NCBI RefSeq assembly: GCF_019457535.1
Contig: NZ_CP080417.1
Location: 2,418,001-2,482,000 of the forward strand
Origin: Shewanella halotolerans
GTDB lineage: Bacteria > Pseudomonadota > Gammaproteobacteria > Enterobacterales > Shewanellaceae
Reading direction: 5' to 3'
DNA length: 64,000 bases
Shown one piece after another: positions 52,404 through 61,909 of the stretch. The position numbers and the translations under genes are program-made. Within the stretch, counting starts at the first letter, position 1. Every line of letters begins with the position of its first letter. The notes under the pieces were generated by a model. The model was not told the origin of the DNA and searched no databases. It saw nothing but the letters and a program-made list of their open reading frames with translations.

Positions 52404-53861
52404 TTGAGTAAAGTTAACAAAGCAAAATCCCTGGTTGCCGGCGCCTTGTCGATGGCCCTGTTCTCTATCGCCCCCTTAGGCTTTGCCAACAACGATCTGC
52501 CAGATCTTGGCACCGCGGCAGTGAACACCTTCAGCCTGGAGAAAGAAAACAGCTACGGCGACGCCTATATGCGGGTGATCCGCTCTTCGGCGCCCATGCT
52601 TAACGATCCCGTACTCAATCAATACCTGACCGAGCTGGGTAACCGTCTGGTGGCCCACGCGACCGGGGTAAAGACCCCCTTCTATTTCTTCCTGCTTAGA
52701 AACGATGAGATCAACGCCTTCGCCTTCTTCGGCGGCCATGTGGGGGTTCATACCGGCTTATTTCTTAACGCCGATAACGAGAGCCAACTGGCCTCGGTAT
52801 TAGGCCACGAGATCACCCACGTGACCCAGCGGCACCTGGCGCGTTCGCTCGAGGCGCAGCAGAAGAGCTCTCCCGCGACCATAGCGGGTCTGCTGGGCGC
52901 TATCTTGCTCACCATTGCGGTGCCTCAGGTGGGCATGGCGGCCATGGCGACCACCCAGGCCTTAGCGACTCAGGCGCAGATCAACTACACCCGCCTGCAC
53001 GAGAAAGAGGCAGACCGTATCGGCATGCAGATCTTGGTCGACGCCGGCTTCGATCCTAACGGCGCGGCGGACTTCTTCTCTAAGCTGGCCACACGCTACC
53101 GTTTTACCACTAAGCCACCACAGATGTTGTTGACGCACCCCTTGCCCGAATCGCGAATTGCCGAGGCGAGAAACCGGGCGGCGCAATATCCCCACAGATA
53201 TGTGGCCGATAACCTGGATTTTCAGCTGGCCAAGGCGCGTATTCAGGTGCGCTTCTCTAGCTACAGCGAAGAGGCAGCGCTGGCGCTATTTAACGACCAG
53301 ATAAGAAAGAACAGCTACCAATTTGAAGAGGCTGCCTTGTACGGTAAGGCGCTTGCCCTACTGCGCGCCGAGAAGGCCAAGGAGTCTGAGGTCATCATAG
53401 ACAAGCTGCTCGCCAAAGATCCCAATAACCTCTTCTATATCGATACCAAGACTGATCTCCTACTGGAGCGCCATGAACATCAACAGGCGATCGATCTGCT
53501 GACCCGTGAGCGTAAGCTTAAGCCCACCTCTCAGGTGATCAACATCAACCTTGCCAACGCGCTTATCGAAAATGGTAAGGCCAAACAGGCCATTCCCCTG
53601 CTGGAAGATATGATCTTCCTCGATAAGCAGAATCAATTGCCGCTACAGCTGCTGAGCGATGCCTACAAGCAGACCGGCAACCGCGCCATGGAGCATTTTG
53701 TCAAGGCCGAAACCATGGCTCTGGCGGCGGACTATGATGGCGCCATAGATCAGCTCAACTTTGCTTACCGGCTATCGGAGAAAAATCCGCTGCAGCTGGC
53801 GAAGATAGAGGCCAGGATCCGTCAGTTCAAACAGTCGAAGAAACAACTCGAACTGCTTTAG
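52404..53861 (+). CDS. bepA: Beta-barrel assembly-enhancing protease BepA
   Basis: This 485-residue periplasmic M48 metalloprotease cleaves stalled LptD and helps barrel assembly. Signal peptide: residues 1-28 (ALFSIAPLGFA). The zinc site is HEITH at 135-139 with the third ligand Glu in HEKEADRIGMQ. A TPR domain fills the C-terminal half (about 310-480), with LLERHEHQQAIDLL and ALIENGKAKQAIPLLEDM. The start is TTG with AAGGATAAG before it. It is divergent from perM and the TusA-like gene and precedes the ArsC-family gene yfgD, the order found in E. coli. Confidence 0.9.
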   Translation: MSKVNKAKSLVAGALSMALFSIAPLGFANNDLPDLGTAAVNTFSLEKENSYGDAYMRVIRSSAPMLNDPVLNQYLTELGNRLVAHATGVKTPFYFFLLRNDEINAFAFFGGHVGVHTGLFLNADNESQLASVLGHEITHVTQRHLARSLEAQQKSSPATIAGLLGAILLTIAVPQVGMAAMATTQALATQAQINYTRLHEKEADRIGMQILVDAGFDPNGAADFFSKLATRYRFTTKPPQMLLTHPLPESRIAEARNRAAQYPHRYVADNLDFQLAKARIQVRFSSYSEEAALALFNDQIRKNSYQFEEAALYGKALALLRAEKAKESEVIIDKLLAKDPNNLFYIDTKTDLLLERHEHQQAIDLLTRERKLKPTSQVININLANALIENGKAKQAIPLLEDMIFLDKQNQLPLQLLSDAYKQTGNRAMEHFVKAETMALAADYDGAIDQLNFAYRLSEKNPLQLAKIEARIRQFKQSKKQLELL

Positions 53862-53947
53862 CAGCATAAGGTGAGCCGGGACCCTGTGACTCGACTCACC
53901 TTTTGCAGTAGAATGGCGGCAAATTTCTAGATATGGATAGAACTGCC

Positions 53948-54295
53948 ATGACGCAAGTAAGCATAATTCATAACCCCCGTTGCTCTAAAAGCCGCCAAAC
54001 CCTGGCGCTGCTCGAAGAGAAAGCCTGCGATATCCAAGTGATCGAATACCTCAAGACACCACTGACCAAGGTGGAGATCCGCAGCATCTTAGATAAGCTC
54101 GGCCTAGCGCCACGTGAGCTGATGCGCACCAAGGAAGAGGAATACAAGGCGTTGAACCTGGCCGACGTCACCGACGACGAGGCGCTTATCCAGGCCATGG
54201 TCGATACTCCTAAGCTGATCGAGCGTCCTATCGTGCTGGCAAATGGTAAGGCGGCAATTGGTCGCCCCCCAGAAAACGTACTGGCCATCCTGTAA
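53948..54295 (+). CDS. yfgD: ArsC-family protein YfgD
   Basis: This 115-residue protein has the arsenate-reductase/glutaredoxin-type fold. It starts MTQVSIIHNPRCSKSRQTLA with the catalytic-type Cys12, then LELLREL-like features and IERPIVLANGKAAIGRPPENV, including the Arg residues that bind arsenate in ArsC. YfgD relatives are not proven arsenate reductases; location after bepA matches E. coli. I start at ATG 53948, though the frame opens at 53933. Confidence 0.86.
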   Translation: MTQVSIIHNPRCSKSRQTLALLEEKACDIQVIEYLKTPLTKVEIRSILDKLGLAPRELMRTKEEEYKALNLADVTDDEALIQAMVDTPKLIERPIVLANGKAAIGRPPENVLAIL

Positions 54296-54309
54296 GGCTG
54301 AGAGTCGAA

Positions 54310-54681
54310 ATGAGCTCAAAGACACTGTTTCAAATTAGCCGCGCCGCCTATGTGGCGCTGCTGCTGTTGATGACCGCCTGGTTTGGCAATCAGGGATTGA
54401 CCGGACAATATTCACTGATCTTCAGCCTGCTGTGGATCTTGCCCCTGCTGGCGCCGCTTAAGGGGATCTTAACCGGTCAGCCCTACACCTATGCCTGGGC
54501 AAGTTTCATCATCTGCCTCTATATGTTGCATGGCCTGACCCTGCTCTATGTCACCGAGACGGCACTGGTATTCGCCATCTGCGAGGTGGCATTGCTGAGC
54601 CTCTTGATGGTCACCTTGCCCTTCTACGCGCGCATCCGCGGTCGCGAATTGGGCCTGGGACTGAAGAAGCGCAAGAAATAG
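54310..54681 (+). CDS. DUF2069 membrane protein
   Basis: This 123-residue inner-membrane protein has about four helices (VALLLLMTAWFGNQGL, LIFSLLWILPLLAPLKGI, WASFIICLYMLHGLTLLY, ICEVALLSLLMVTLPFYARI) and a short basic tail LGLKKRKK. It matches the DUF2069 pattern, where HGLT and the PLKG segment are conserved. It lies 14 bp after yfgD and is probably co-transcribed. Function is unknown. Confidence 0.85.
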   Translation: MSSKTLFQISRAAYVALLLLMTAWFGNQGLTGQYSLIFSLLWILPLLAPLKGILTGQPYTYAWASFIICLYMLHGLTLLYVTETALVFAICEVALLSLLMVTLPFYARIRGRELGLGLKKRKK

Positions 54682-54709
54682 ATGGCTCGATAAACAATCA
54701 TCTAACGTA

Positions 54710-54740
54710 AAAGGCACCGATAAGGTGCCTTTTTTGTGGT
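54710..54740 (+). terminator. Intrinsic terminator after DUF2069
   Basis: AAAGGCACC and GGTGCCTTTTTT pair with a five-base loop; a T run follows. Confidence 0.9.
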
Positions 54741-54822
54741 GAGTCGTTAACGACTTGATATCCTGATAGCTAAAATACTGACCGTTAACAGCGCTAGGAG
54801 ACTCGCGCGATTAAGACAGACG

Positions 54823-55533
54823 CTACAGGCGCAGCATCTCTTTTACGAAGGGAATAGTCAGCTTACGCTGATGTACCAGTGATGCCTTGTCCAGGCGATC
54901 GAGCACATCGAACAAAGTACGCAGATCCCGCGCCAGACGATTGAGCAAGAAGCGCCCCACATCTTCCGGCAGCTGTAATCCACGCATCGCTGCCCTGCGT
55001 TGCAGCGCCGCCAGCTTCTCCTCATCGGCCATAGGTTGTAGCTGATAGGTCAGCCCCCACTGCATACGAGACACCAGGTCCGGCAGGGAAAATCCCGCAT
55101 CGCTGGCCGTTGCACTGGCGCTCACCACCAGGGCGCAGCGCTTATGTTCCGCCACCCGGTTGTAGAGATCGAACAGCGCTTCCTCCCATAGAGGATGCCC
55201 CGCAATGGCATCGATATCATCGATACAGACGAGATCTAACTGCTCTAGCCCCTCTAACAGTTCGGTAGAGATACTGGCATGTATGCCAAGCGGCAGATAG
55301 AAGCTGCTGCGATTGAGCTCGTTGGCTCTGGCACAGGTAGCGTGCATCAGGTGTGTACGCCCCGCCTTGACCGGCCCCCAGAGGTACACGGCCTTGTTGG
55401 CCCGCCCTTCGGCACATGCCTGAAGGCTCTGGATCAGCTCGTCGTTACCGGCCGCGGGATAATAACTGTTAAAGGTCTCATCATCGGGCAGATAGACGGG
55501 TAAAGAAAGTTGTACCGGTGAATGGGGTGACAC
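54823..55533 (-). CDS. hda: DnaA regulatory inactivator Hda
   Basis: This 236-residue AAA+ protein works with the DNA-loaded beta clamp to stimulate ATP hydrolysis by DnaA. The N-terminal clamp-binding motif is QLSLPVYLPDDETF. The AAA+ region shows VYLWGPVKAGRTHLMHATC (Walker A) and LVCIDDIDAIAG (Walker B), and the C-terminal DnaA-like tail KLTIPFVKEML. The start is GTG at 55531-55533 with a weak ribosome-binding site; a short N-terminus is usual. It is 90 bp downstream of the DUF2066 gene in the same direction. Confidence 0.93.
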   Translation of the reverse strand: MSPHSPVQLSLPVYLPDDETFNSYYPAAGNDELIQSLQACAEGRANKAVYLWGPVKAGRTHLMHATCARANELNRSSFYLPLGIHASISTELLEGLEQLDLVCIDDIDAIAGHPLWEEALFDLYNRVAEHKRCALVVSASATASDAGFSLPDLVSRMQWGLTYQLQPMADEEKLAALQRRAAMRGLQLPEDVGRFLLNRLARDLRTLFDVLDRLDKASLVHQRKLTIPFVKEMLRL

Positions 55534-55623
55534 GTATAGGGATCTCGATCTTATCTTGTGACTGTATTGCCTGGGCGGCCTAATTTAGCACTCAGCATAT
55601 TACTATTAGGCGCCCAGCTTACC

Positions 55624-56754
55624 TTAACGTCCTTGCCAAATATACTCGCGGCGCGGAGTCTGTGACGATGATAACGGATCCACCACCTCATCGACGCCCA
55701 ATCCCGACTGCATGTTGAGCTGATCCGGGCTATTTGACTGCTCCAGGCTGCGGATCTTAGGCTCCAGGCTGATCAAACGATACAGATCTTCTTCGCTGCC
55801 AAAAAGCTGCAACGAAAACTCGGCGGAGATCCCCTGCAACTTAGTCAGGGACACAGACTTAACCGCACTGAGTTGATGCAGGTATTTCTCAATATCCAGC
55901 AGCTGCTGACGGTCGGTTATCTCGACAAAAGTCAGCTGAGTACTGTTAGCCTCGCCGCTATCGGCAATGGCGTAGCGCGCCACATAGTATTGACTGATCG
56001 TCTCGAAGATCGCCTTTACCGCGGCGTCCATATCGGCAACCTGAGCCGACTGAGTGGTCAGTGGATTAAACAGCGGCTGTTCGCTATTCGCCGGGTAGAG
56101 GGACAACTGATAGCTCACCTGACCATCTGGCTGGTTGTCCAGCGACACCATGGCAAAGTAGTCACTGCCATAACGCTGACTGGCCTTAGCCACGGTATCG
56201 GCAAACATACCACGCACGTCGGTGACGCTGATGGCCATGGAATCATCGAGATCCATCATAGGCAGTAGCATGGGCACCCCGCGCGTCTTCGACATCTTGG
56301 CGATCAGGCTACGGCTCTCCAGCACTGAGGAGTCGTTGAGTAGCTCACGCTTGCCCTCATTCTCCTGAGCTAGCCACAACAGCGTCAGTGGGCGCTGCTT
56401 ACCCCAAACGGGCAGCTGAGCCTGACGCAGTAGGCTGATGATCTTACTGTGGTCGAATGAAGCCTGCAGGAACTGCTCGCCGCCCTGCTCCTGGTAGCCA
56501 AACTGACGTATATAAGCGGTAGGTTCGGCAATGGCCTGAGCCACCAAAGGCGCGCTAAGGGCGGCGCGATCGCCGGTATTTTTCAATACCACCTCTTGCA
56601 TCGCCTGGCTTAGCGCCTGATTCTTTACCTGCTGGCTGCGATCGGCGATCTTAATCGCACTTCTGTCCAGCTCGGTCACCTCGACGGCGGCAACATTCAG
56701 ACTCGCGGCGCAAAACGTACCGGCAAGCACCACAGAAAAAAGACTCTTAAACAT
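55624..56754 (-). CDS. DUF2066 family exported protein
   Basis: This 376-residue protein has a signal peptide (MFKSLFSVVLAGTFCAASLNVAA) and the DUF2066 layout, including ALSQAMQEVVLKNTGD, YQEQGGEQFLQASFDHSKI, LLRQAQLPVWGKQRPLTLLWLA and a long C-terminal region. It probably acts in the periplasm or envelope; no function is known. It sits upstream of hda, a position seen in other gammaproteobacteria. Confidence 0.83.
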   Translation of the reverse strand: MFKSLFSVVLAGTFCAASLNVAAVEVTELDRSAIKIADRSQQVKNQALSQAMQEVVLKNTGDRAALSAPLVAQAIAEPTAYIRQFGYQEQGGEQFLQASFDHSKIISLLRQAQLPVWGKQRPLTLLWLAQENEGKRELLNDSSVLESRSLIAKMSKTRGVPMLLPMMDLDDSMAISVTDVRGMFADTVAKASQRYGSDYFAMVSLDNQPDGQVSYQLSLYPANSEQPLFNPLTTQSAQVADMDAAVKAIFETISQYYVARYAIADSGEANSTQLTFVEITDRQQLLDIEKYLHQLSAVKSVSLTKLQGISAEFSLQLFGSEEDLYRLISLEPKIRSLEQSNSPDQLNMQSGLGVDEVVDPLSSSQTPRREYIWQGR

Positions 56755-56951
56755 CCGTATCTATATCTATTCACGAATACAATGGCGGCAGTGTAACACA
56801 TAAGCCTTGACCATGCCTGTCTGCAAACGCCGTCAAATTCGCTTTTTTCTAAGGCTTTAATGAGGCAAGCCGGAGAATGTGATCAAGATAAGTGCAAATA
56901 TGCTAGCAAGACGTTAACATTGTGCGGTTTAGCCATAAAAAGAGAATAACA

Positions 56952-58187
56952 ATGAAACGTTTAGCAATCCCCCTACAGGGCGCGCAAATGCTGTTTGTCG
57001 CCTTTGGCGCCTTAGTATTGATGCCGCTGTTAACCGGGCTCGATACCAACGTCGCCCTCTTTACCGCCGGCATTGGCACCTTGCTCTTCCAGCTCGTGAC
57101 CAAACGCCAAGTCCCCATCTTCCTCGCCTCCTCCTTCGCCTTTATCGCCCCCATCCTCTACGGTGTACAAACCTGGGGCATTCCCGCAACCATGGGCGGC
57201 CTGATGGCGGCAGGATGCGTGTATCTGGTGCTGGCCACCCTGGTGAAATTCAGAGGTGATGCTTTCATCAAAAGGCTGCTACCTCCGGTTGTTGTCGGCC
57301 CTGTGATTATCGTGATCGGTCTGGGCCTTGCGCCGGTTGCCGTTAACATGGCGCTCGGTAAGAGCGGCGATGGTGGCCTGGTTCTGGTCGACCCAGAGCA
57401 TGCCTTGATCATCTCCCTCGCCTCGCTGCTGACCACCATAGCCGTGGCTATCTTTGCCAAGGGTATCGTCAAGCTGATGCCAATCTTGGCTGGCATCATA
57501 GTGGGTTACGGCCTCAGCCTCTTCTTCGGCGTAGTCGACTTTGCCCCGGTCGCCCAGGCGAGCTGGTTGGCCATGCCTAACTTTGTGGCACCTGAATTTA
57601 ACTGGCATGCCATCGCCTTCATGATCCCCGTGGCCATCGCCCCGGCGGTCGAGCATATTGGCGACATACTAGCGATCTCAAACGTGACTGGTAAAGACTA
57701 TATGAAGAAGCCTGGCCTACACCGCACCCTGAGCGGCGACGGCATCGCGACCATAGCGGCATCGGTACTTGGCGGCCCACCAAACACCACCTACTCTGAG
57801 GTGACTGGCGCGGTGACGCTAACCAAGGCCTTCAACCCGGCCATCATGACCTGGACCGCCATCACCGCCATTCTGCTGGCCTTTATCGGCAAACTCGGCG
57901 CACTAATGCAGACCATTCCCGTGCCTGTGATGGGCGGCATCATGTGTTTGCTGTTCGGCTCAATTGCCGCCGTCGGCTTGAACTCACTGATCAAGAATCA
58001 TGTGGATCTCAGCGAGCCAAGGAACCTCTGCATCGTCGGCGTGACCCTGGTCTTTGGTATCGGCGGCATGGCATTTGGTATCGGCTCATTCAGCCTCACG
58101 GGGATCAGCCTTTGCGGTATCGTGGCCATCACCATGAACCTCCTGCTGCCCGAGGCACACGCCCGTCAGGAGCAAGAAGTCGCCTAA
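56952..58187 (+). CDS. uraA: Uracil-xanthine permease family protein (UraA-like)
   Basis: This 411-residue inner-membrane proton symporter belongs to the NCS2 nucleobase transporters. Helices 3 and 10 signatures are LASSFAFIAPILYG and GGPPNTTYSEVTGAVTLTK, which include the substrate-binding region; PAVEHIGDILAISNVTGKDY carries the conserved Glu of UraA. It has about 14 helices. The ATG at 56952 follows AGAG; a GTG at 56922 is an alternative. It is divergent from the DUF2066 gene. Uracil is the likely substrate by family. Confidence 0.9.
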   Translation: MKRLAIPLQGAQMLFVAFGALVLMPLLTGLDTNVALFTAGIGTLLFQLVTKRQVPIFLASSFAFIAPILYGVQTWGIPATMGGLMAAGCVYLVLATLVKFRGDAFIKRLLPPVVVGPVIIVIGLGLAPVAVNMALGKSGDGGLVLVDPEHALIISLASLLTTIAVAIFAKGIVKLMPILAGIIVGYGLSLFFGVVDFAPVAQASWLAMPNFVAPEFNWHAIAFMIPVAIAPAVEHIGDILAISNVTGKDYMKKPGLHRTLSGDGIATIAASVLGGPPNTTYSEVTGAVTLTKAFNPAIMTWTAITAILLAFIGKLGALMQTIPVPVMGGIMCLLFGSIAAVGLNSLIKNHVDLSEPRNLCIVGVTLVFGIGGMAFGIGSFSLTGISLCGIVAITMNLLLPEAHARQEQEVA

Positions 58188-58229
58188 GGATCTCCGGACA
58201 GTCAACATGCTAACTGCATGGTTTATAGA

Positions 58230-58263
58230 CACAAAAAAGCCCTTCATTTGAAGGGCTTTTTCT
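58230..58263. terminator. Intrinsic terminator between uraA and grxD
   Basis: AAAAGCCCTTCA and TGAAGGGCTTTTTC pair with a short loop, flanked by A and T runs; it separates convergent genes. Confidence 0.9.
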
Positions 58264-58306
58264 TATCGGAGAGGAAGGATTAACCTTCGGTTTGGCTCAA
58301 TTAAGA

Positions 58307-58657
58307 TTAAGCCTCACCCTCTTGATCAGCATATTTGGCCGCCGTATCGGCGATCAGAGTCTGTAGTTCACCCTTCTGATACATCTCGGTCAGGATGTCG
58401 CAACCACCAATCAGCTCACCTTCTACCCAAAGCTGTGGGAAGGTTGGCCAGTTCGCGTATTTAGGCAGCTCGGCACGGATATCGGGATGCTGCAAAATAT
58501 CAACATAGGCAAATTGAGCACCGCAGTTAATCATGATCTGCGCCACTTGCGAAGAAAATCCACAGCTAGGAAGCTTAGGAGACCCTTTCATGTAAACGAT
58601 GATAGGATTTTCAGCGATTTGCTGTTTGATTTTTTCTACAGTTTCGTTTGTGTCCAT
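58307..58657 (-). CDS. grxD: Monothiol glutaredoxin Grx4
   Basis: This 116-residue monothiol glutaredoxin has the CGFS active site (KLPSCGFSSQ, Cys32), GSPKLP loop, WPTFPQLWVEGELIGGCDI and a C-terminal acidic tail. Grx4 proteins carry and deliver iron-sulfur clusters and help iron sensing. The start is the ATG at 58655-58657 with AGGAAAG before it. It is divergent from sodB, an arrangement found in E. coli (ydhD near sodB). Confidence 0.93.
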   Translation of the reverse strand: MDTNETVEKIKQQIAENPIIVYMKGSPKLPSCGFSSQVAQIMINCGAQFAYVDILQHPDIRAELPKYANWPTFPQLWVEGELIGGCDILTEMYQKGELQTLIADTAAKYADQEGEA

Positions 58658-58888
58658 CTTCTTTCCTAAATTTTGCAGCAAAGCTACGTCAACAAATTTA
58701 GCCTATTGTACGCTAGGTTCACAGATAACGAAAACCTACTTTTTTCAGGGTTATTCACTGAGTTAGGTTATCGATTGAATTAATCTAAAAAATCAAACAA
58801 ACAATGATTCACATCACAACTTTATCAGGTAGAATGTGCCTCTGTGAGCAAACCTAAAAAGACAATTGAATGTCAATGGAGAAAAAAC

Positions 58889-59473
58889 ATGGCTTTTGAA
58901 TTACCAGCACTGCCTTATGCGAAGAACGCACTCGAGCCCCATATTTCCCAGGAAACCATCGAGTATCACTATGGTAAGCATCACAACACCTATGTAGTGA
59001 AACTAAATGGTCTTGTTGAAGGTACTGAACTTGCCGAAAAGAGCCTAGAAGAGATCGTTAAAACTTCTACTGGCGGCATCTTCAACAACGCAGCTCAAAT
59101 CTGGAACCACACTTTCTACTGGAACTGTCTAGCACCTAACGCCGGCGGCGCAGCAACTGGCGACATCGCCGCAGCTATCGACGCAGCCTTCGGTTCTTTC
59201 GATGCATTCAAGGCACAGTTCACCGATGCAGCCGTTAACAACTTCGGTAGCGCTTGGACTTGGTTAGTGAAGAAAGCTGACGGTAGCCTGGCCATCGTTA
59301 ACACTAGCAACGCTGCTACCCCACTGACTGACGAAGGTGTTACACCCCTTCTGACTGTTGACGTTTGGGAGCACGCTTACTACATCGATTACCGTAACGT
59401 ACGTCCTGATTACATGGCGGCGTTCTGGAACCTGGTTAACTGGGAATTCGTTAACAGCAACTTCGCTGCTTAA
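58889..59473 (+). CDS. sodB: Iron superoxide dismutase
   Basis: This 194-residue enzyme disproportionates superoxide in the cytoplasm. Metal ligands His27, His74, Asp158 and His162 are seen in EYHYGKHHNTYV, WNHTFYWN and DVWEHAYYIDYRN. The Fe-SOD type is indicated by FNNAAQIWNHTFYW and NNFGSAWTWLV. Strong codon bias shows high expression. The ATG at 58889 follows GGAG; a longer frame begins at 58844. Confidence 0.95.
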   Translation: MAFELPALPYAKNALEPHISQETIEYHYGKHHNTYVVKLNGLVEGTELAEKSLEEIVKTSTGGIFNNAAQIWNHTFYWNCLAPNAGGAATGDIAAAIDAAFGSFDAFKAQFTDAAVNNFGSAWTWLVKKADGSLAIVNTSNAATPLTDEGVTPLLTVDVWEHAYYIDYRNVRPDYMAAFWNLVNWEFVNSNFAA

Positions 59474-59491
59474 TCTAATTCGACCAGATTT

Positions 59492-59522
59492 GAAAAGGAG
59501 CCACCCGGCTCCTTTTTTATTG
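59492..59522 (+). terminator. Intrinsic terminator after sodB
   Basis: AAAAGGAGCC and GGCTCCTTTTTT pair around ACCC; T run follows. Confidence 0.9.
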
Positions 59523-59927
59523 CCTGGCAAAAACCTTAGCCCCTTACGCTAACTCAGGCTAGCAACGCATTTCGAGCTACTTGAACGAGTTAAATTCATT
59601 GCTAAGTAACCAATTCCGCTCGCATATTCCCCCTCAAGAACTCACTCAAATACACACTCAACTTCTGTTGATAATAGTCTCTTAAATTCGATGCCTCATC
59701 ACCGCTCTTACTCTCCATTCCTCCATAACTAGGCAGCCCCAAAGCTAATTAAGCAAACTAGCCTAGACAAGCCACTACAGTTGCAACAATTGCATTTGCA
59801 ACTGTTTGTCATTGTTTTTATTGTCTTTTTTGATACCCAGATCTCGTTTAAGGACTATTATTAGTAGTAGGTCACTGATTTTCAGTTGTCCCTTAAGACA
59901 TACCGTTGGTTTTTCAGGGGGTGGAAC
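59523..59927. other. Control region of the prkA operon
   Basis: No gene is seen in this 400-bp region. It holds a 9-bp perfect inverted repeat at 59778-59804, about 125 bp before the prkA start. No sigma-54 (TGGC-N7-TGC-like) site is apparent. Confidence 0.5.
59778..59804. promoter_or_regulatory. Perfect 9-bp inverted repeat upstream of prkA
   Basis: CAGTTGCAA and TTGCAACTG flank CAATTGCAT, so TTGCA occurs three times in 27 bp. The arms and spacing fit a dimeric regulator's operator. The regulator is not identified. Confidence 0.5.
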
Positions 59928-61862
59928 ATGGGCATTTTCGAGCATTATCAACAGCGCTATGAAAAAAAATTAGATGAAGAGTATTCACTACAAGAGTTTC
60001 TGGCTATCTGTAAAGAAGACAGGATCGCCTACGCATCGGCGGCCGAGCGACTACTTACGGCCATAGGTAAGCCGGAGGTCATAGACACCTCTAAGGATCC
60101 GATCCTTAGCCGCATCTTCTCCAACAGGCTAATCTCTCGCTATCCCGCCTTTAAAGATTTTTACGGCATGGAAGATTCTATCGAGCAGATCGTCGCCTAC
60201 CTCAAACACTCGGCCCAGGGACTGGAAGAGTCGAAACAGATCCTCTATCTCCTCGGCCCTGTGGGCGGCGGTAAGTCCTCCCTGGCCGAGAAACTAAAGT
60301 CATTGATGCAGAAAGTGCCCATCTATGTACTGAGCGCCAATGGCCAACGCAGCCCAGTCAACGACCATCCCTTCTGTCTGTTCAATCCGGAGGAGGATGG
60401 GGAGCTGCTTAAGAGCGAATACAACATACCCGAGCGCTACCTCAAGACCATAATGTCGCCATGGGCGGTGAAGCGCCTGCATGAGTTTGGCGGCGATATC
60501 TCCCAGTTCAAGGTGGTCAAGGTCTTCCCCGCCATCCTTGATCAGATTGGGATAGCCAAGACAGAACCAGGTGATGAGAATAATCAGGATATCTCATCGC
60601 TCGTCGGTAAGGTGGATATCCGTCAGCTGGAGCACTACGCCCAGCATGACGCCGATGCCTACTCCTACTCGGGCGCCTTGTGCCGTGCCAACCAAGGCCT
60701 GATGGAGTTCGTTGAGATGTTTAAGGCGCCGATCAAGGTGCTGCACCCCTTGCTGACCGCCACCCAGGAGGGTAACTACAACGGCACCGAAGGCCTGTCG
60801 GCCCTGCCCTTCAACGGCATCATTCTGGCGCACTCTAACGAGTCGGAATGGACCACATTTAGAAACAACAAGACCAACGAGGCCTTCTTAGATAGGGTCT
60901 ACATAGTCAAGGTGCCCTATTGCCTGAGGGTGTCAGAAGAGATCCAGATCTACGAGAAACTGCTCACCAACTCAGAGCTGGCTCAGGCGCCCTGTGCGCC
61001 GTATACCCTAGAGACGCTGGCCCAATTTAGCGTGCTGTCACGCATCAAGGCGCCGGAAAACTCTTCCATCTACTCTAAGATGCGGGTCTATGATGGCGAG
61101 AGCCTGAAAGATACCGATCCTAAGGCCAAGTCTTATCAGGAGTATCGCGACTATGCCGGCGTGGATGAAGGGATGCAAGGGCTCTCTACCCGCTTCGCCT
61201 TTAAGATCCTCTCTAAGGTGTTTAACTTCGATCACAGTGAGATCGCCGCCAACCCTGTGCACCTCTTCTATGTGCTGGAACGCCAAATCGAACAGGAACA
61301 GTTCCCCGCCGAGACGGCAGAGCGCTACATGGAGTTTCTAAAAGGCTATCTCACCCCTAAATATATCGAGTTCATCGGTAAAGAGATCCAGACCGCCTAC
61401 CTGGAATCCTATTCGGAATATGGCCAGAACATCTTCGACCGTTATGTCACCTACGCCGATTTCTGGATCCAGGATCAGGAGTACCGGGACCCAGAGACAG
61501 GTCAGCTGTTCGATCGCGCCGCCCTCAACGCCGAGCTTGAGAAGATAGAGAAGCCTGCGGGGATCAGTAACCCGAAAGACTTCCGCAACGAGATCGTCAA
61601 CTTCGTGCTGCGCGCCAGGGCCAACAACGAAGGCTCTAACCCGCTGTGGACCAGCTACGAGAAACTGCGTACTGTCATCGAGAAGAAGATGTTCTCCAAC
61701 ACAGAAGATCTGCTGCCGGTTATCTCATTCAATACCAAGACCTCCACAGACGATCAGCGTAAGCACGACGATTTCGTCAATCGTATGATGGAGAAAGGCT
61801 ACACCAAGAAACAGGTCAGACTCCTGTCTGAGTGGTATTTACGGGTTCGTAAATCATCTTGA
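59928..61862 (+). CDS. prkA: PrkA-type serine protein kinase (YeaG)
   Basis: This 644-residue protein has an N-terminal AAA+ domain (LLGPVGGGKSSLAEKLKSL, Walker A near residue 108; FNGIILAHSNESEW) and a C-terminal PrkA kinase-like domain (DRYVTYADFWIQDQEYRDP, LRARANNEGSNPLWTSYE). YeaG in E. coli is a kinase or AAA+ regulator of stationary-phase and nitrogen-starvation survival. The ATG at 59928 follows GGGGGTGGAAC; a longer frame lacks homology. It begins the prkA-yeaH-spoVR operon. Confidence 0.93.
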   Translation: MGIFEHYQQRYEKKLDEEYSLQEFLAICKEDRIAYASAAERLLTAIGKPEVIDTSKDPILSRIFSNRLISRYPAFKDFYGMEDSIEQIVAYLKHSAQGLEESKQILYLLGPVGGGKSSLAEKLKSLMQKVPIYVLSANGQRSPVNDHPFCLFNPEEDGELLKSEYNIPERYLKTIMSPWAVKRLHEFGGDISQFKVVKVFPAILDQIGIAKTEPGDENNQDISSLVGKVDIRQLEHYAQHDADAYSYSGALCRANQGLMEFVEMFKAPIKVLHPLLTATQEGNYNGTEGLSALPFNGIILAHSNESEWTTFRNNKTNEAFLDRVYIVKVPYCLRVSEEIQIYEKLLTNSELAQAPCAPYTLETLAQFSVLSRIKAPENSSIYSKMRVYDGESLKDTDPKAKSYQEYRDYAGVDEGMQGLSTRFAFKILSKVFNFDHSEIAANPVHLFYVLERQIEQEQFPAETAERYMEFLKGYLTPKYIEFIGKEIQTAYLESYSEYGQNIFDRYVTYADFWIQDQEYRDPETGQLFDRAALNAELEKIEKPAGISNPKDFRNEIVNFVLRARANNEGSNPLWTSYEKLRTVIEKKMFSNTEDLLPVISFNTKTSTDDQRKHDDFVNRMMEKGYTKKQVRLLSEWYLRVRKSS

Positions 61863-61909
61863 TACCCGTACACGGGGAGCTTGCTCCCCGCTAGTCTTGG
61901 GAGGTGCGC

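Noticed and set aside
59823..59927. Sigma-54 promoter before prkA
   Set aside because: No GG-N10-GC element with the proper context is present, although sigma-54 control is known for yeaGH in E. coli.
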